The notes: generated from the sequence alone by a model not told the origin. 64,000 nt of DNA from Phycisphaerales bacterium (GCA_020850415.1 JADZER010000018.1:1-64000); one strand, 5' to 3'. Shown: positions 53,513 to 62,114, counted from the stretch's first letter. Numbers and translations are program-made.

Positions 53513-54907
53513 TTAGGGCTGGTCGGGCGGGCCAGCGCCAGTATCGGTCCCCGGGGCGCCGTCGGGCCGGTGTTTGCGCTTGCGCCGCTTGCGCTTCTTC
53601 TTTCTGGGGCCCTCGGCGTCGGCGCCGGGGGGTGGGGCGCCCTCGGTTCCGTGGGGGTCGTGCTCGTCCTGGGGCGTGTCGTCGGCGTCGGTGCCGCCGG
53701 ATTCGTCGTCGGTGTCGGGGCCGGTGTCAGGGCTGCTGTCGGCGCCGGGCAGGGCCCCGGCCTCGCCGAGGGGCTTGCGCTTCTTGCGCCGGCGCTTCTT
53801 CTTTTTCTTGGGTTCTCCCTCGGCGGCGGCGGGCGCGGGTGCCGCGGCCTGGGGGGTGGGGGCGGGCTCGCGCCGCTCCCGGGTCTCCTGGCCCTCGCGC
53901 GGCCTGCGCTCGCGACGGCCCCGTTCGGGGCGGGGCTCGCGCGGGGGCGGGGCGGTGGCGCTGCCCGGCTCGGTGAGCTCCTCGACCGGGACGGCGACAT
54001 CGGTGCCCGCGTCGAGGCGAACGAGGACGAGCTGGGTGAGGATCTGGCCCTGGATCACGATCCCGTCGCCGTGGGGCGTGCCGACGCGCTTCTTGCGGTT
54101 GGGGAGCTTCTTGCGCAGATCCTCGTAGGTCTCGTCCTCGTAGCGGAGGCAGCACATGAGCCGGCCGCAGCGTCCGGAGATCTTGAGCGGCTCGAGGGTG
54201 GCCTTCTGGGTCTTGGCCGACCGCATGGAGATGGGCTTGAGGACCTTGAGGAAGTTCTTGCAGCAGCAGTGCTGGCCGCAGCGTTCGTAGTCGGCGATGA
54301 GCCTCGCCTCGTCGCGTGCGCCGACCTGTCGGAGCTCGACGCGGGTGTCGTGGAGGCGGTCGAGCTCGTGGTGCAGCTCGCGGAGGTCCACGCGTTCCTC
54401 GCTGAGGTAGTAGTAGATGATCCGCTCGCCGCCGAGGAGGGCCTCGGCGTCGACCATCTTGACCGGGGACCGGACGGCCTGGGCCACATCGCGGGCCCTG
54501 CGGACCTGCTCGTGCTTGGCCTGCTCGAGGGCTGCCTGGGCCTCCATGTCCCCGACGGTGGCGATCCGCAGGACCTGGCCCTGGCTGAAGAAGGGGTAGT
54601 CGCGCCCGCCCGAGGCCTCGATGTAGCCGAGCATCTCCTTGCGGGTGACGCTCTTGCCGCAGCCGGAGTTCTGGCAGGTGACAGTCAGCACCTCGGCCAG
54701 CTCGGTGCCCCTGTGGGTGCGGGCGACGACCTTGGACCCGCAGCCGGGCTTGATGGATCCGTCGTAGGGGTACTCGCCGATGAGGCGCATGACGCCGAAG
54801 CGGACGACCATGGACTTGGGGGCTTTCAGCGCCGCGGCCTCGGCCGCGAGCTGGTCCTCGTATTCCTTGAGATCCGCCTCGAACTGAGGCAGCGGCATGA
54901 TCGGCAT
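53513..54907 (-). CDS. RicT/YaaT-like PSP1 domain protein with Lys/Arg-rich tail
   Basis: This 464-residue protein contains a PSP1 domain: CCCKNFLKVLKPISMRSAK and GRCGRLMCCLRYEDETYEDL are diagnostic of RicT/YaaT, known in Bacillus as part of the Fe-S RicAFT complex that stimulates RNase Y-dependent mRNA maturation. An extra Cys set occurs earlier (C56, C78, C83). The C-terminal ~150 residues are low-complexity, with two Lys/Arg clusters (KKKKKRRRKKRK and RKKKRKRRKRKH), probably RNA-binding. The start ATG at 54907 follows GGAG by about 9 nt; ATG 54898 is an alternative. RicA and RicF are not nearby. Confidence 0.9.
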   Translation of the reverse strand: MPIMPLPQFEADLKEYEDQLAAEAAALKAPKSMVVRFGVMRLIGEYPYDGSIKPGCGSKVVARTHRGTELAEVLTVTCQNSGCGKSVTRKEMLGYIEASGGRDYPFFSQGQVLRIATVGDMEAQAALEQAKHEQVRRARDVAQAVRSPVKMVDAEALLGGERIIYYYLSEERVDLRELHHELDRLHDTRVELRQVGARDEARLIADYERCGQHCCCKNFLKVLKPISMRSAKTQKATLEPLKISGRCGRLMCCLRYEDETYEDLRKKLPNRKKRVGTPHGDGIVIQGQILTQLVLVRLDAGTDVAVPVEELTEPGSATAPPPREPRPERGRRERRPREGQETRERREPAPTPQAAAPAPAAAEGEPKKKKKRRRKKRKPLGEAGALPGADSSPDTGPDTDDESGGTDADDTPQDEHDPHGTEGAPPPGADAEGPRKKKRKRRKRKHRPDGAPGTDTGAGPPDQP

Positions 54908-55063
54908 GGTTTCTGCTCCGGCACGCACCAACGACACCGCCGGGTGCGCACCCGGCGTCCACGAGGCCCGGTTGTCGCCGGGCAAGGGGGGGTACCCTCG
55001 CGTCGGCCCGGCGGCGGCGGAGGGGTCAGGGTGCGTGCGGGGGCGTTGCCCCGCCGGATCAGA

Positions 55064-55423
55064 TCAGTTGCCGCCGAGGCGCCGGGCGCGGGCGGACTCG
55101 AAGAGCTCGGGCAGGTCGACGCGCTGGACCATCTCCAGCGTGTTCTGTGCCCCGACCTTGTAGAGGCTGAGTTTCTCGGCCCGGTTGTCGAGCACGAGGA
55201 GGATGTCTTCGTTGCCGCCGCGGGCGGTCAGGGTGACCAGGTGGCCGTTCTCGGCGACCATCTCGGCCCGCGCGGGCTGGTTCACCAGCGGGGAGATCAG
55301 GACGCCGAGCAGGACGGCCAGCACCAGGGCGCAGGCGATGAGCGGGCCCTCGCTGCGCCGGGCGGCTGTGTCGGGGGCGGTGTCGGGGGTGGTCTGGGGA
55401 TTGGTGTCGGGGGTATGGCTCAC
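55064..55423 (-). CDS. Small membrane-anchored protein (119 aa)
   Basis: This 119-residue protein has one transmembrane helix (GPLIACALVLAVLLGVLISPL, in outline) and a short periplasmic region with a beta-strand-rich core (ENGHLVTLTARGGNEDILLVLDN). No family is recognised. The GTG start overlaps the stop of the preceding gene (GTGA), so it is translationally coupled to the 97-residue gene upstream. Confidence 0.78.
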   Translation of the reverse strand: MSHTPDTNPQTTPDTAPDTAARRSEGPLIACALVLAVLLGVLISPLVNQPARAEMVAENGHLVTLTARGGNEDILLVLDNRAEKLSLYKVGAQNTLEMVQRVDLPELFESARARRLGGN

Positions 55424-55713
55424 CGCTCACCCCCTCTGGCTGCGTCCATCTGGAGGCTCCGGTAGTCGAGCCCGTCGAGCTGGCTGCGCGAGTCGTTCCA
55501 GCGGAGGGCGATCAGCTCCTCGTTGATCGAGTCGGTGATGTAGATCGCGCTGGCCTCCCCGCCGCTGCGGAGCTCGCCGGCGACCATGCTGTACTGCCCG
55601 CGGGCGCGTGCGGCCGGCTGGTTGCCGTTGGCGGGGACCGCCCAGACGGCGACGCCGATCGAGGCCGCCAGCAGGAGGTTGGTCGCAAGAAGCCATCGAC
55701 GACGGGTGCGCAT
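55420..55713 (-). CDS. Small exported protein (97 aa)
   Basis: This 97-residue protein has an N-terminal signal anchor (RRRWLLATNLLLAASIGVAVWAV), then QYSMVAGELRSGGEASAIYITDSINEELIALRW, here in outline. That pattern of short strands parallels the partner 119-residue protein, so the two may be paralogues or form a complex. GGAGG lies 6-7 nt before the ATG at 55713. Function is unknown. Confidence 0.78.
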   Translation of the reverse strand: MRTRRRWLLATNLLLAASIGVAVWAVPANGNQPAARARGQYSMVAGELRSGGEASAIYITDSINEELIALRWNDSRSQLDGLDYRSLQMDAARGGER

Positions 55714-55746
55714 GGGGGCCTCCTCCACCAGAGAGAGCGGGGTCGG

Positions 55747-55989
55747 TCAGTCCTGGTGGCCGCGCTTGCTGGGGATCGCCTGGACGCCCAGCCCGATGCC
55801 GAGGATGACCACGAGGGTGATCATGTTCATGACCTTGGGGGGCTGGCCGGTCTTGGAGGGGACGGGGGCCTTGGGGCGGGCGTCCTGGGCGGGGACCGCC
55901 GCCGGCAGCGCCGCCAGGCACGCCAGCGCGAGGACCATCGGGGCGACCAGTCGGCGGAGGCGGGCGGTGCGGTGGTTCATCTGGCTCAT
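55747..55989 (-). CDS. Small membrane protein (80 aa)
   Basis: This 80-residue protein has an N-terminal signal (LVAPMVLALACLAALPAAVPAQ) and a second hydrophobic segment (MNMITLVVILGIGLGVQAIP) before a KRGHQD tail. Its stop is 33 bp before the next small gene. It belongs to the three-gene operon of small envelope proteins. Start choice between 55989 and 55980 is uncertain, as neither has a strong Shine-Dalgarno. Confidence 0.68.
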   Translation of the reverse strand: MSQMNHRTARLRRLVAPMVLALACLAALPAAVPAQDARPKAPVPSKTGQPPKVMNMITLVVILGIGLGVQAIPSKRGHQD

Positions 55990-56047
55990 GGGGTGGATGC
56001 TACGGGCCGGGGCCGGGGCGGTAAAGCCTGGCCGGGCCGATCCGCGG

Positions 56048-56635
56048 CTAGGCCCCGATCGGTTCCATGGCGGGGGCGGGCAGGCCGACCCCCCCGGGGA
56101 ACCCGCCGGGGGCCGAGAGCGAGCCGCGGAAGGGGTGGCTGATCCGGGCGAAGGACGCGCTATCGACATGGACGGTGCCCCAGCGGGGGCTGCGCTCCCG
56201 CATGTGGGCCTCGTAGTCGGGGACGGCGACGGCGCGGAGGGCGTACCAGCGCCCCCGGTGCTCGACGATCTCCTCGAAGAGGCCGTCGGCGGGCAGCTCG
56301 TCGCACCAGTAGAGGAAGAGGAAGACCGCGCGGAACTCGGGGCCGAACAGCCGCTCCCAGGCGAGCATGGAGCGGACATCCTCGGCATTGACCCAGGATT
56401 CGAGGCGGCGGCCCGAGCCGGTGAGCTTGCGTCCCTTGATCTCGACGAGGAGGTTGAGCCCCGAGCCGTAGACCACAAAATCGAAGTTCTTGAGGGCGCC
56501 TGAGGGGTCCTCGCGCGGGGCGATGCTGGCCGGGAGCAGCGCCTTGCGGGCCTCGTTGACGGCGACATAGGGGATCCGCTGGTCGCGGAGGAACGACTCG
56601 AAGGCCTGCTCGTAGTGGTGCCGGCGCTGGGCCAT
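56048..56635 (-). CDS. HYExAFE family protein (PD-(D/E)xK-like)
   Basis: This 195-residue protein begins MAQRRHHYEQAFESFL, the defining HYExAFE motif of a planctomycete family. The core FDFVVYGSGLNLLVEIKGRK contains D and ExK spaced as in PD-(D/E)xK nucleases, suggesting a nuclease fold, although activity is unproven. The final ~35 residues are Gly/Pro-rich. Start at the ATG 56635. It is not clearly co-transcribed with the small membrane genes downstream (58-bp gap). Confidence 0.88.
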   Translation of the reverse strand: MAQRRHHYEQAFESFLRDQRIPYVAVNEARKALLPASIAPREDPSGALKNFDFVVYGSGLNLLVEIKGRKLTGSGRRLESWVNAEDVRSMLAWERLFGPEFRAVFLFLYWCDELPADGLFEEIVEHRGRWYALRAVAVPDYEAHMRERSPRWGTVHVDSASFARISHPFRGSLSAPGGFPGGVGLPAPAMEPIGA

Positions 56636-56734
56636 GCGGGCATCCTAACACAAGCCCGACCGGCGGTCACCCCCCTTCGGTCATCCTCAGGCGTTCATGC
56701 CAGGTGGTATCGCCAGTTGTAGTCGGCGGGCCGG

Positions 56735-58909
56735 TCAGTCGGCCGGGGCGATCGGGCTCTCGTCGGGCGGGCCGAGCAGGACGCTGATCAGGTCGCCGCC
56801 GACGCCGGTGGCGCGGACGGGGGCCCCGTTGTCGAGCAGGACGAGGATCTCGGCGATGCGCAGGGGGCGGGGGCGCCGGCCCTCGGCGTGCTTGATCCAG
56901 ACCCGCATGTGGTTCTCCTCGCGTTGGGCGGCGTAGGTGGTCAGGAGGTAGTCGCCGGAGCGGTAGCCGAAGCCCTCGGCGCCGTCCTCGTAGAGCGTCC
57001 CCTCGGCGTACCCGGTCTCGTCGGGGCTGATGAGCAGGGTGATGGGGTCGAGGGGGCGCTGGCCGGTGTGCTGCATGATCGGGCCGATCGGGAGGATGGC
57101 GCCGGCGCGGAGGTAGAGGTGGGGGAGCTGCGGGTCGGTGCGCTCGGCGGCCTCGAAGCGCCGCCAGACCCCGCGGGGCATGGGGGCGCGGCAGGTGTTC
57201 TCGAACCCCGACGCGGCGCGGACGAGCAGGTCGCGCCCGAGCAGGAACGAGTCCTCGGCGTCGCGGAGGCGCGGGTCGGCGGGGTCGGCGAAGAACAGGG
57301 GTCGCATCGGGGGCAGGCCGGTGCGCTCGGCCTCGTGGAAGAGCGTGTAGTAGTAGGGGAGCAGCCGGTAGCGGCGCTCGAGGGCCAGGCGGCAGGCGTT
57401 CTCGCACTTGGCCCCGAACGACCAGGGCTCGTGGCGGTTGGTATTCTTGTCCGAGTGTGCGCGGGCGAAGGGCAGGAGGCAGCCGATCCCCATCCAGCGG
57501 GCGAAGAGCTCGCTGTCGGCGTTGTCGGCGAACCCGCCGATGTCGCAGCCCGAGAACGGCTGGCCGCTGAGCCCGAGGTTGAGCATCATCGGGATCGTCC
57601 ACGACAGGTGCTCCCAGGTGCTGGCGCTGTCGCCGGTCCAGCAGCAGGCGTAGCGGTGCCCGCCCAGGAAGTTGCTGCGGCTGAGGACGAAGGGGCGTCG
57701 GTCGGGGCGTTCGCGGAGCAGGCCCTCGAAGGAGGCCCGGGCCATCAGCATGCCGTAGATGTTGTGGTAGCGGGCGTGGGTGTCGGGTCCGCCGAGCTCG
57801 GGGTCGGCGTCGTGGGTGCAGGTGACGGGCATGGTGCGTTCGACGCCGTCGAAGACGGAGGGCTCGTTCATGTCGTTCCACACGCCGTCGGCGCCGGCGC
57901 GGACGAAGCGGGCGGTCAGGTCGCCCCACCAGCGCCGGGTGTCGGCCCTGGTGAAGTCGGGCCAGGAGGACCGGCCGGGCCAGACATCGCCCTCGAAGGG
58001 CTTGCCGTCGGGGGTGCGGATGAAGACGCCGCGTTCGAGGCCGGAGGCGTAGGTGCGGTCCTTGGGGTCCACCTTGATGCCCGGGTCGAGGATCCAGACG
58101 GTGCGGAAGCCCTTGGTCTTGAGCTGGGCGATCATCTTCTCGGGGTCGGGGAAGCGGTGCCTGTCGATGGTGAAGCTGCGCGCCCCGTCCATGTGGTCGA
58201 TGTCGAGCCAGAGCGTGTCGCACGGCAGCCAGCGCTCGCGGAACTCCTCGGCGATGCCCAGCACCTCGTGCTCGGCGCCGTAGGAGTAGCGGCACTGGTG
58301 GAAGCCCAGCGCCCACATCGGCGGCAGGGGCATGGTGCCGATCAGGGCGGCCAGCTCTTTGAGGACCTCCTGGGGCGATTCGGCCTCGAGCAGGTAGACC
58401 GCCGGGGCCTCGCCCGGGGCCTCACCCGGCCCCGCGCCCTCGACCCAGGCCACGAGGTCGTCGTCGAGCGAGAACTCGCAGCGCCGGGTGGTGTCGAGGA
58501 GCAGGCCGAAGGCTCGTCCCTCGTCGAGCAGGCCGAGCACCCACGGGTGCGACTGGTAGAGGGAGGGGGTCTCGAGGTCGTAGCCGAACGAGTCGGTGTT
58601 CCAGAGGTTGGTGGTGCGCCCGTTGCGCCGCAGGGGGCCGGCCACCTCGCCGGTGGCGTAGAAGCTCGTGCCGGGCGGGCAGCGCAGACGGAGGAAATGG
58701 CGCCCGCCGGGGCCCGGGGCGAACTCGGGGGCGAACGCGATCGGGGCCTCGGCCGGGACATCCTCGAGCATGCCGATGATCGCGGCCGAGGGCGGCGGCG
58801 GGCCTGCGGCGTCGGGGGCGCGGAAGCGCAGAGTCCGCGGGCGCACCCGCACGGGTGCGGGGTCGCGGGCCCATTCCTTGGGCAAGGTGGAGTCCTTCCG
58901 GCGTGTCAT
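56735..58909 (-). CDS. Glycoside hydrolase family 31 alpha-glucosidase
   Basis: This 724-residue GH31 enzyme hydrolyses terminal alpha-linked glucose from oligosaccharides. The catalytic nucleophile Asp lies in DGVWNDMNEP near residue 343, and the acid/base Asp in CCWTGDSASTWEHL near residue 427. Other family blocks are visible (ALGFHQCRYSYG, WLDIDHMDGARSFT, RPLFFADPAD). No signal peptide is seen, so it is probably cytoplasmic. The start ATG at 58909 (MTRRKDS) is preferred; the frame extends to 58960 through a polyproline artefact. It is divergent from the FGE-like gene. Confidence 0.94.
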   Translation of the reverse strand: MTRRKDSTLPKEWARDPAPVRVRPRTLRFRAPDAAGPPPPSAAIIGMLEDVPAEAPIAFAPEFAPGPGGRHFLRLRCPPGTSFYATGEVAGPLRRNGRTTNLWNTDSFGYDLETPSLYQSHPWVLGLLDEGRAFGLLLDTTRRCEFSLDDDLVAWVEGAGPGEAPGEAPAVYLLEAESPQEVLKELAALIGTMPLPPMWALGFHQCRYSYGAEHEVLGIAEEFRERWLPCDTLWLDIDHMDGARSFTIDRHRFPDPEKMIAQLKTKGFRTVWILDPGIKVDPKDRTYASGLERGVFIRTPDGKPFEGDVWPGRSSWPDFTRADTRRWWGDLTARFVRAGADGVWNDMNEPSVFDGVERTMPVTCTHDADPELGGPDTHARYHNIYGMLMARASFEGLLRERPDRRPFVLSRSNFLGGHRYACCWTGDSASTWEHLSWTIPMMLNLGLSGQPFSGCDIGGFADNADSELFARWMGIGCLLPFARAHSDKNTNRHEPWSFGAKCENACRLALERRYRLLPYYYTLFHEAERTGLPPMRPLFFADPADPRLRDAEDSFLLGRDLLVRAASGFENTCRAPMPRGVWRRFEAAERTDPQLPHLYLRAGAILPIGPIMQHTGQRPLDPITLLISPDETGYAEGTLYEDGAEGFGYRSGDYLLTTYAAQREENHMRVWIKHAEGRRPRPLRIAEILVLLDNGAPVRATGVGGDLISVLLGPPDESPIAPAD

Positions 58910-59173
58910 CTCGTGCAAGCGGGGTCTCTCTGGCGGGGGCGGCGGGGGGGATGGTATCACACCGGAAGCTCGCGCCGCCGGGGTGTCGAGAGGTCACGCG
59001 GGGCGTGGGCCTCACCTGGCCTGACCCAGGCGGGCGCCCCGTCACCGCGTTGTGCATCCCCCGATCCGGGGATGTGCTGCGCGCTTTGGAGCGCAGCGCA
59101 CGGGATCGACGAGATACGGACATCGAGCGGCTGATTGCGGACATCGTTGACCATATTATCAAGGAGGTTGATC
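58910..59173. other. Divergent promoter region before the FGE-like gene
   Basis: This 264-bp region ends in a near-consensus Shine-Dalgarno AAGGAGG at 59161-59167, 6 nt before the ATG at 59174. A TATTAT at 59154-59159 looks like a -10 but lacks a -35 at 17 bp. A plus-strand open frame runs through it; I do not regard that frame as a gene. Confidence 0.5.
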
Positions 59174-60199
59174 ATGGGGCACAGGACGATGGGCAGGTCG
59201 GTCGTGAGTTTCACGGGTCTGGTGCTGGCCCTGGCCGGGGCGGCGTCGGTCGCGCTCGGCCAGGACTATGGGTTCGATTGGGTGACGGTGGGCGATCCGG
59301 GGAACCGGGACACGCTGCCGGAGGAATCGCCCTGGCGACCCAGTCAGCGCATCGGCGGCGTGGATTACGAGTACCGGATCGCGCGCAACAAGCTCACCAC
59401 ATATGACTACCTTGAGTTTGTTCGGGCGTACGCCCCGCACTACGAAGGCCAGATCAACGACAGGAACTTCCTCGGCCACTGGCTGACTGCAACGCCCGAT
59501 GGTTTCGGTGGTTGGAGCTTTGACACGGCCCGCGGCACCGAGGGGTTCGCGGCGTCCCTGACCTGGGAGATGGCCGCCCGCTACTGCAACTGGCTGCACA
59601 ACGGCAAGGCAGACGAAAAGGCCGCGTTCGAGAACGGCGCGTACGACACCAGCACCTTCTACTACGCCGACGGGCGCTACCAGCACCAGGCCGAGCACAA
59701 CCCCGACGCGAGGTTCTGGCTCCCCACGATCGACGAGTACGCCAAGGCCGCGTACTGGGACCCGGACAAGAACGGCGGCGAGGGCGGCTACTGGCGCAAC
59801 CCGGACGGTGGGGACGAGCAACTCCTTGCCGCTTTGCCAGAAGACGGGGGCGAGACCATCGGCGATCTCTACTACGATGATGGCTACTTCTTCGGCGCCT
59901 GGGACATGAACCAGTACCCGGGCGTGCGGTCTCCCTGGGGGCTGGTGGACATTTCCGGCACTCTGCCGGACTGGTTGGAGGCATATTCCAACTCGACCAC
60001 TGGATCCCGGAAACTCGGGGGATCGCTCGCACATGACATCTTCTACTCATCCACGGACCGAATCGACGTATGGGATGGCGGGAGTCCTAACAACAGCCCC
60101 TGGGGGGGGCTTCGTCTGGTCACAACCGTGCCATCACCGGGAGGAATCGTTCCCCTCTGCGCGGTGGCACTTTGCATAATGCGGAGGGAACGACGATGA
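59174..60199 (+). CDS. FGE-sulfatase-domain secreted protein with PEP-CTERM-like tail
   Basis: This 341-residue protein has a signal peptide (VVSFTGLVLALAGAASVALGQD) and a formylglycine-generating-enzyme-like (SUMF1) domain (YEYRIARNKLTTYDYLEF, WEMAARYCNWLHNG, FWLPTIDEYAKAAYW, SPWGLVDISG). The catalytic cysteines of true FGEs are not evident, so it is probably a binding or structural member. The C-terminus VPSPGG + hydrophobic helix + MRRERR resembles a PEP-CTERM sorting signal. An AAGGAGG Shine-Dalgarno fixes the ATG at 59174. It is probably extracellular. Confidence 0.85.
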   Translation: MGHRTMGRSVVSFTGLVLALAGAASVALGQDYGFDWVTVGDPGNRDTLPEESPWRPSQRIGGVDYEYRIARNKLTTYDYLEFVRAYAPHYEGQINDRNFLGHWLTATPDGFGGWSFDTARGTEGFAASLTWEMAARYCNWLHNGKADEKAAFENGAYDTSTFYYADGRYQHQAEHNPDARFWLPTIDEYAKAAYWDPDKNGGEGGYWRNPDGGDEQLLAALPEDGGETIGDLYYDDGYFFGAWDMNQYPGVRSPWGLVDISGTLPDWLEAYSNSTTGSRKLGGSLAHDIFYSSTDRIDVWDGGSPNNSPWGGLRLVTTVPSPGGIVPLCAVALCIMRRERR

Positions 60200-60643
60200 A
60201 CATCAAGGGGGCAAGCGGGATCGCATCGCTACTCGGAGGCGGAGTGGCACCGACCTGGGCCACCGACATCGGCTCGGAGAGTTCAGTGCATCCGTCGGCG
60301 GGTGGCCGGCTCAAGCCCTCATTGGGTGGCATGGGCAAGCCGGCCCTGCGGCTTGCCCGTGTGGTCGGGGGTGGGGGTATCGGAGGAGACGGGACCGGTC
60401 CGCACGGGCAAGGCTCCAAGCAGCCTTGCCCATGCCACCCCAGCGTGGCTTGAGCCGGCCACCCGCCGCAATCCTGTCAACCCTTTTTATCGGAAGAGGG
60501 AGGACAATGTTGCAGTCAGGGCGGCCACTTCGTTGCGATGTTTCGTACCCCCACATGTGGGGGGGTCGAGAAGCGATCGTGACTCACGGCTCGGAGAGCC
60601 GTGCCACCAGGGAGCCGTGCTACCGGGGGGCGGTGCCGCCGTC
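60200..60643. other. Repeat-filled gap between convergent genes
   Basis: This 444-bp gap contains a long imperfect inverted repeat (60297-60467), a CCCCCACATGTGGGGG palindrome (60548-60563) and a CACGGCTCGGAGAGCCGTG REP (60585-60603) with a partial copy. No gene is supported. The frame starting at 60302 that continues into the heptosyltransferase is accidental. Confidence 0.75.
60297..60467. mobile_element. MITE-like element with 21-bp terminal inverted repeats
   Basis: Perfect 21-bp inverted ends (GGCGGGTGGCCGGCTCAAGC...) lie at 60297-60317 and 60447-60467. Internally the sequence is also largely symmetric (GTGGCATGGGCAAGCC...GGCAAGGCTGC), giving a 171-bp foldback. No transposase is encoded, so it would be non-autonomous. 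Confidence 0.7.
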
Positions 60644-61441
60644 TCACGCCGCGGCATGAATCTGCGCGAGGATCTGCTCGCGCAGGTCTTCGGGCAGCAC
60701 GGCGACGGTGGACCGGCAGAGGTCGATGGACAGGTCGAGGCTCTTGAAGATCGCGCGGCAGCGTTCGCAGACGATGCCGTCCATCTGCGGGAACTCGGCC
60801 CCGCGGTCCAGCGCGTCCTGCTTGGCGTTGAGCAGGTCGAGGCACACCTTGGCGTCGTAGTTCGGCGGCGGGAAGTCGCGCGTGGGGATGGTGCGGCTGA
60901 GGGCGTGGTAGAGCGCGAGACGCCCGCGGTGCAGGCGGGTCTTGACCGTCGCTTCTTTCATGTCCAGCACCGCCGCGGTCTCCGCGACGGACAGGCCCGC
61001 GATCTCCTTGAGCACGATCGGGATGCGGTAGTCGTCGGGGAGGGCGGCGATCTCGTTCTCGAGCGCGGCGATCGCCTCGTTGCGCATGGCCTCGGACAGC
61101 GGGGTGACATCGGTGCTCAGGACATCGGGCACCGGTCCGGCCGCGGGCATGTCGGTCTCGAGCGGCACGGCGTGGGCGCTCTGGCGGGCGTTGGTGCGGT
61201 GCAGCCGCTTACAGGCTCGGCTGGCGATGCGGTAGAGCCAGGTGCTGGGGCTGGACTCGCCCCGGAAGCCCGCCCAGGACTTGTACGCCCCGAGGAAGGT
61301 CTCCTGGACGACATCGGAGGCGTTCTGGGCGTCGCCGCAGAACCGGAGGGCCAGGCTGTAGACCCGGGAGCCGTGGGCGTCGAGCATCTGCGCGATCGCC
61401 TCGGAGGCTGGGGTTCCCGGGGCTGGCTGGCCGTTGGTCAT
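60644..61441 (-). CDS. ECF-type RNA polymerase sigma factor
   Basis: This 265-residue protein has sigma region 2 (LRFCGDAQNASDVVQETFLGAY, in outline) and region 4 (LPDDYRIPIVLKEIAGLSV, EAAVLDMKEATVKTRLHRG; both abbreviated). After region 4 is a C-terminal extension (about residues 200-265) with CERCRAIF...LCRS that resembles a fused zinc-binding anti-sigma-like or zf-HC2 element. This could make the factor redox- or zinc-responsive. No separate anti-sigma gene is adjacent. The start ATG at 61441 lacks a strong ribosome-binding site. Confidence 0.9.
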   Translation of the reverse strand: MTNGQPAPGTPASEAIAQMLDAHGSRVYSLALRFCGDAQNASDVVQETFLGAYKSWAGFRGESSPSTWLYRIASRACKRLHRTNARQSAHAVPLETDMPAAGPVPDVLSTDVTPLSEAMRNEAIAALENEIAALPDDYRIPIVLKEIAGLSVAETAAVLDMKEATVKTRLHRGRLALYHALSRTIPTRDFPPPNYDAKVCLDLLNAKQDALDRGAEFPQMDGIVCERCRAIFKSLDLSIDLCRSTVAVLPEDLREQILAQIHAAA

Positions 61442-61538
61442 CGGGGTGATGGTACGGCCGGCGCGGCCGCGCCGGGGGTTGCGGAGGACTTCCTCCGGAG
61501 CGTGCCCGCCCGCCGGGGGTCGGGTGTAGGCTTGGCGC

Positions 61539-62114
61539 ATGCCCAGGCCCGCGGTATTCCTCGACCGGGACGACACGCTGATCGCCAACGCCGGCTTGCC
61601 GGCGGGGGCGTTCGCGGGGGGGCGCGCGGGCGATCTGGCCGACCCCGCGTTCGTGCGCCTGCTGCCGGGAGTGCGCGGGGCGTGCGCGGAGCTGCGCCGG
61701 GCGGGGTTCGCGCTGGTGGTGGTGTCGAACCAGGGGGTGGTGGCGCGGGGCGGGGCGACGCTGCGGCAGGTCGAGGCGACCAGCGCGCGGATGGCCGAGC
61801 TGCTCGCCGACCCCGACCACCCCGGGCGGTCGCTCCTCGAGCGCGTGTACCACTGCCCGTGGCACCCGGAGGGCACGGTCGCGCCCTTCAATGTCGAGCA
61901 CCCGTGGCGCAAGCCGAGCCCCGGCATGATCCTCGCGGCGGTGGACGAGCTAGGCCTCGACCTCGCGGGCTCGTGGCTTGTCGGGGATGCCGATCGCGAC
62001 CTGGAGGCGGGGCGTCGGGCGGGGCTCGACGCGGCACGGGTGCTGCGGGTCGGCCCGGGCACGGCCTTCGCCGGGCTGCCCGAGGCCGCGGCCCATATCC
62101 TCCGCTCGCTGTGA
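61539..62114 (+). CDS. GmhB-like HAD phosphatase
   Basis: This 191-residue HAD-family enzyme has the DxD motif (FLDRDDT: D9, D11), VVVSNQGVVARG, and WLVGDADRDLEAGR (motif IV), as in D-glycero-D-manno-heptose-1,7-bisphosphate phosphatase. A CPWHPE segment matches the first half of the GmhB zinc loop, but the second half reads VEHPWRKP, lacking the usual CxC. It is paired with a heptosyltransferase by a 4-bp overlap, supporting a role in LPS/heptose biosynthesis. The ATG at 61539 lies 6 nt after TAGGCT, suggesting a leaderless mRNA. Confidence 0.85.
   Translation: MPRPAVFLDRDDTLIANAGLPAGAFAGGRAGDLADPAFVRLLPGVRGACAELRRAGFALVVVSNQGVVARGGATLRQVEATSARMAELLADPDHPGRSLLERVYHCPWHPEGTVAPFNVEHPWRKPSPGMILAAVDELGLDLAGSWLVGDADRDLEAGRRAGLDAARVLRVGPGTAFAGLPEAAAHILRSL

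Noticed and set aside
51785-55465. 1226-aa plus-strand ORF across lepB and ricT
   Set aside because: Antisense to two recognisable genes; Gly/Val/Asp-rich with no domain.
58855-59406. 183-aa plus-strand ORF containing IERLIADIVDHIIKEVDHG
   Set aside because: The helical-looking stretch lies in the promoter/Shine-Dalgarno region of the FGE-like gene; the frame begins antisense to GH31 and overlaps the real gene with no start signal.
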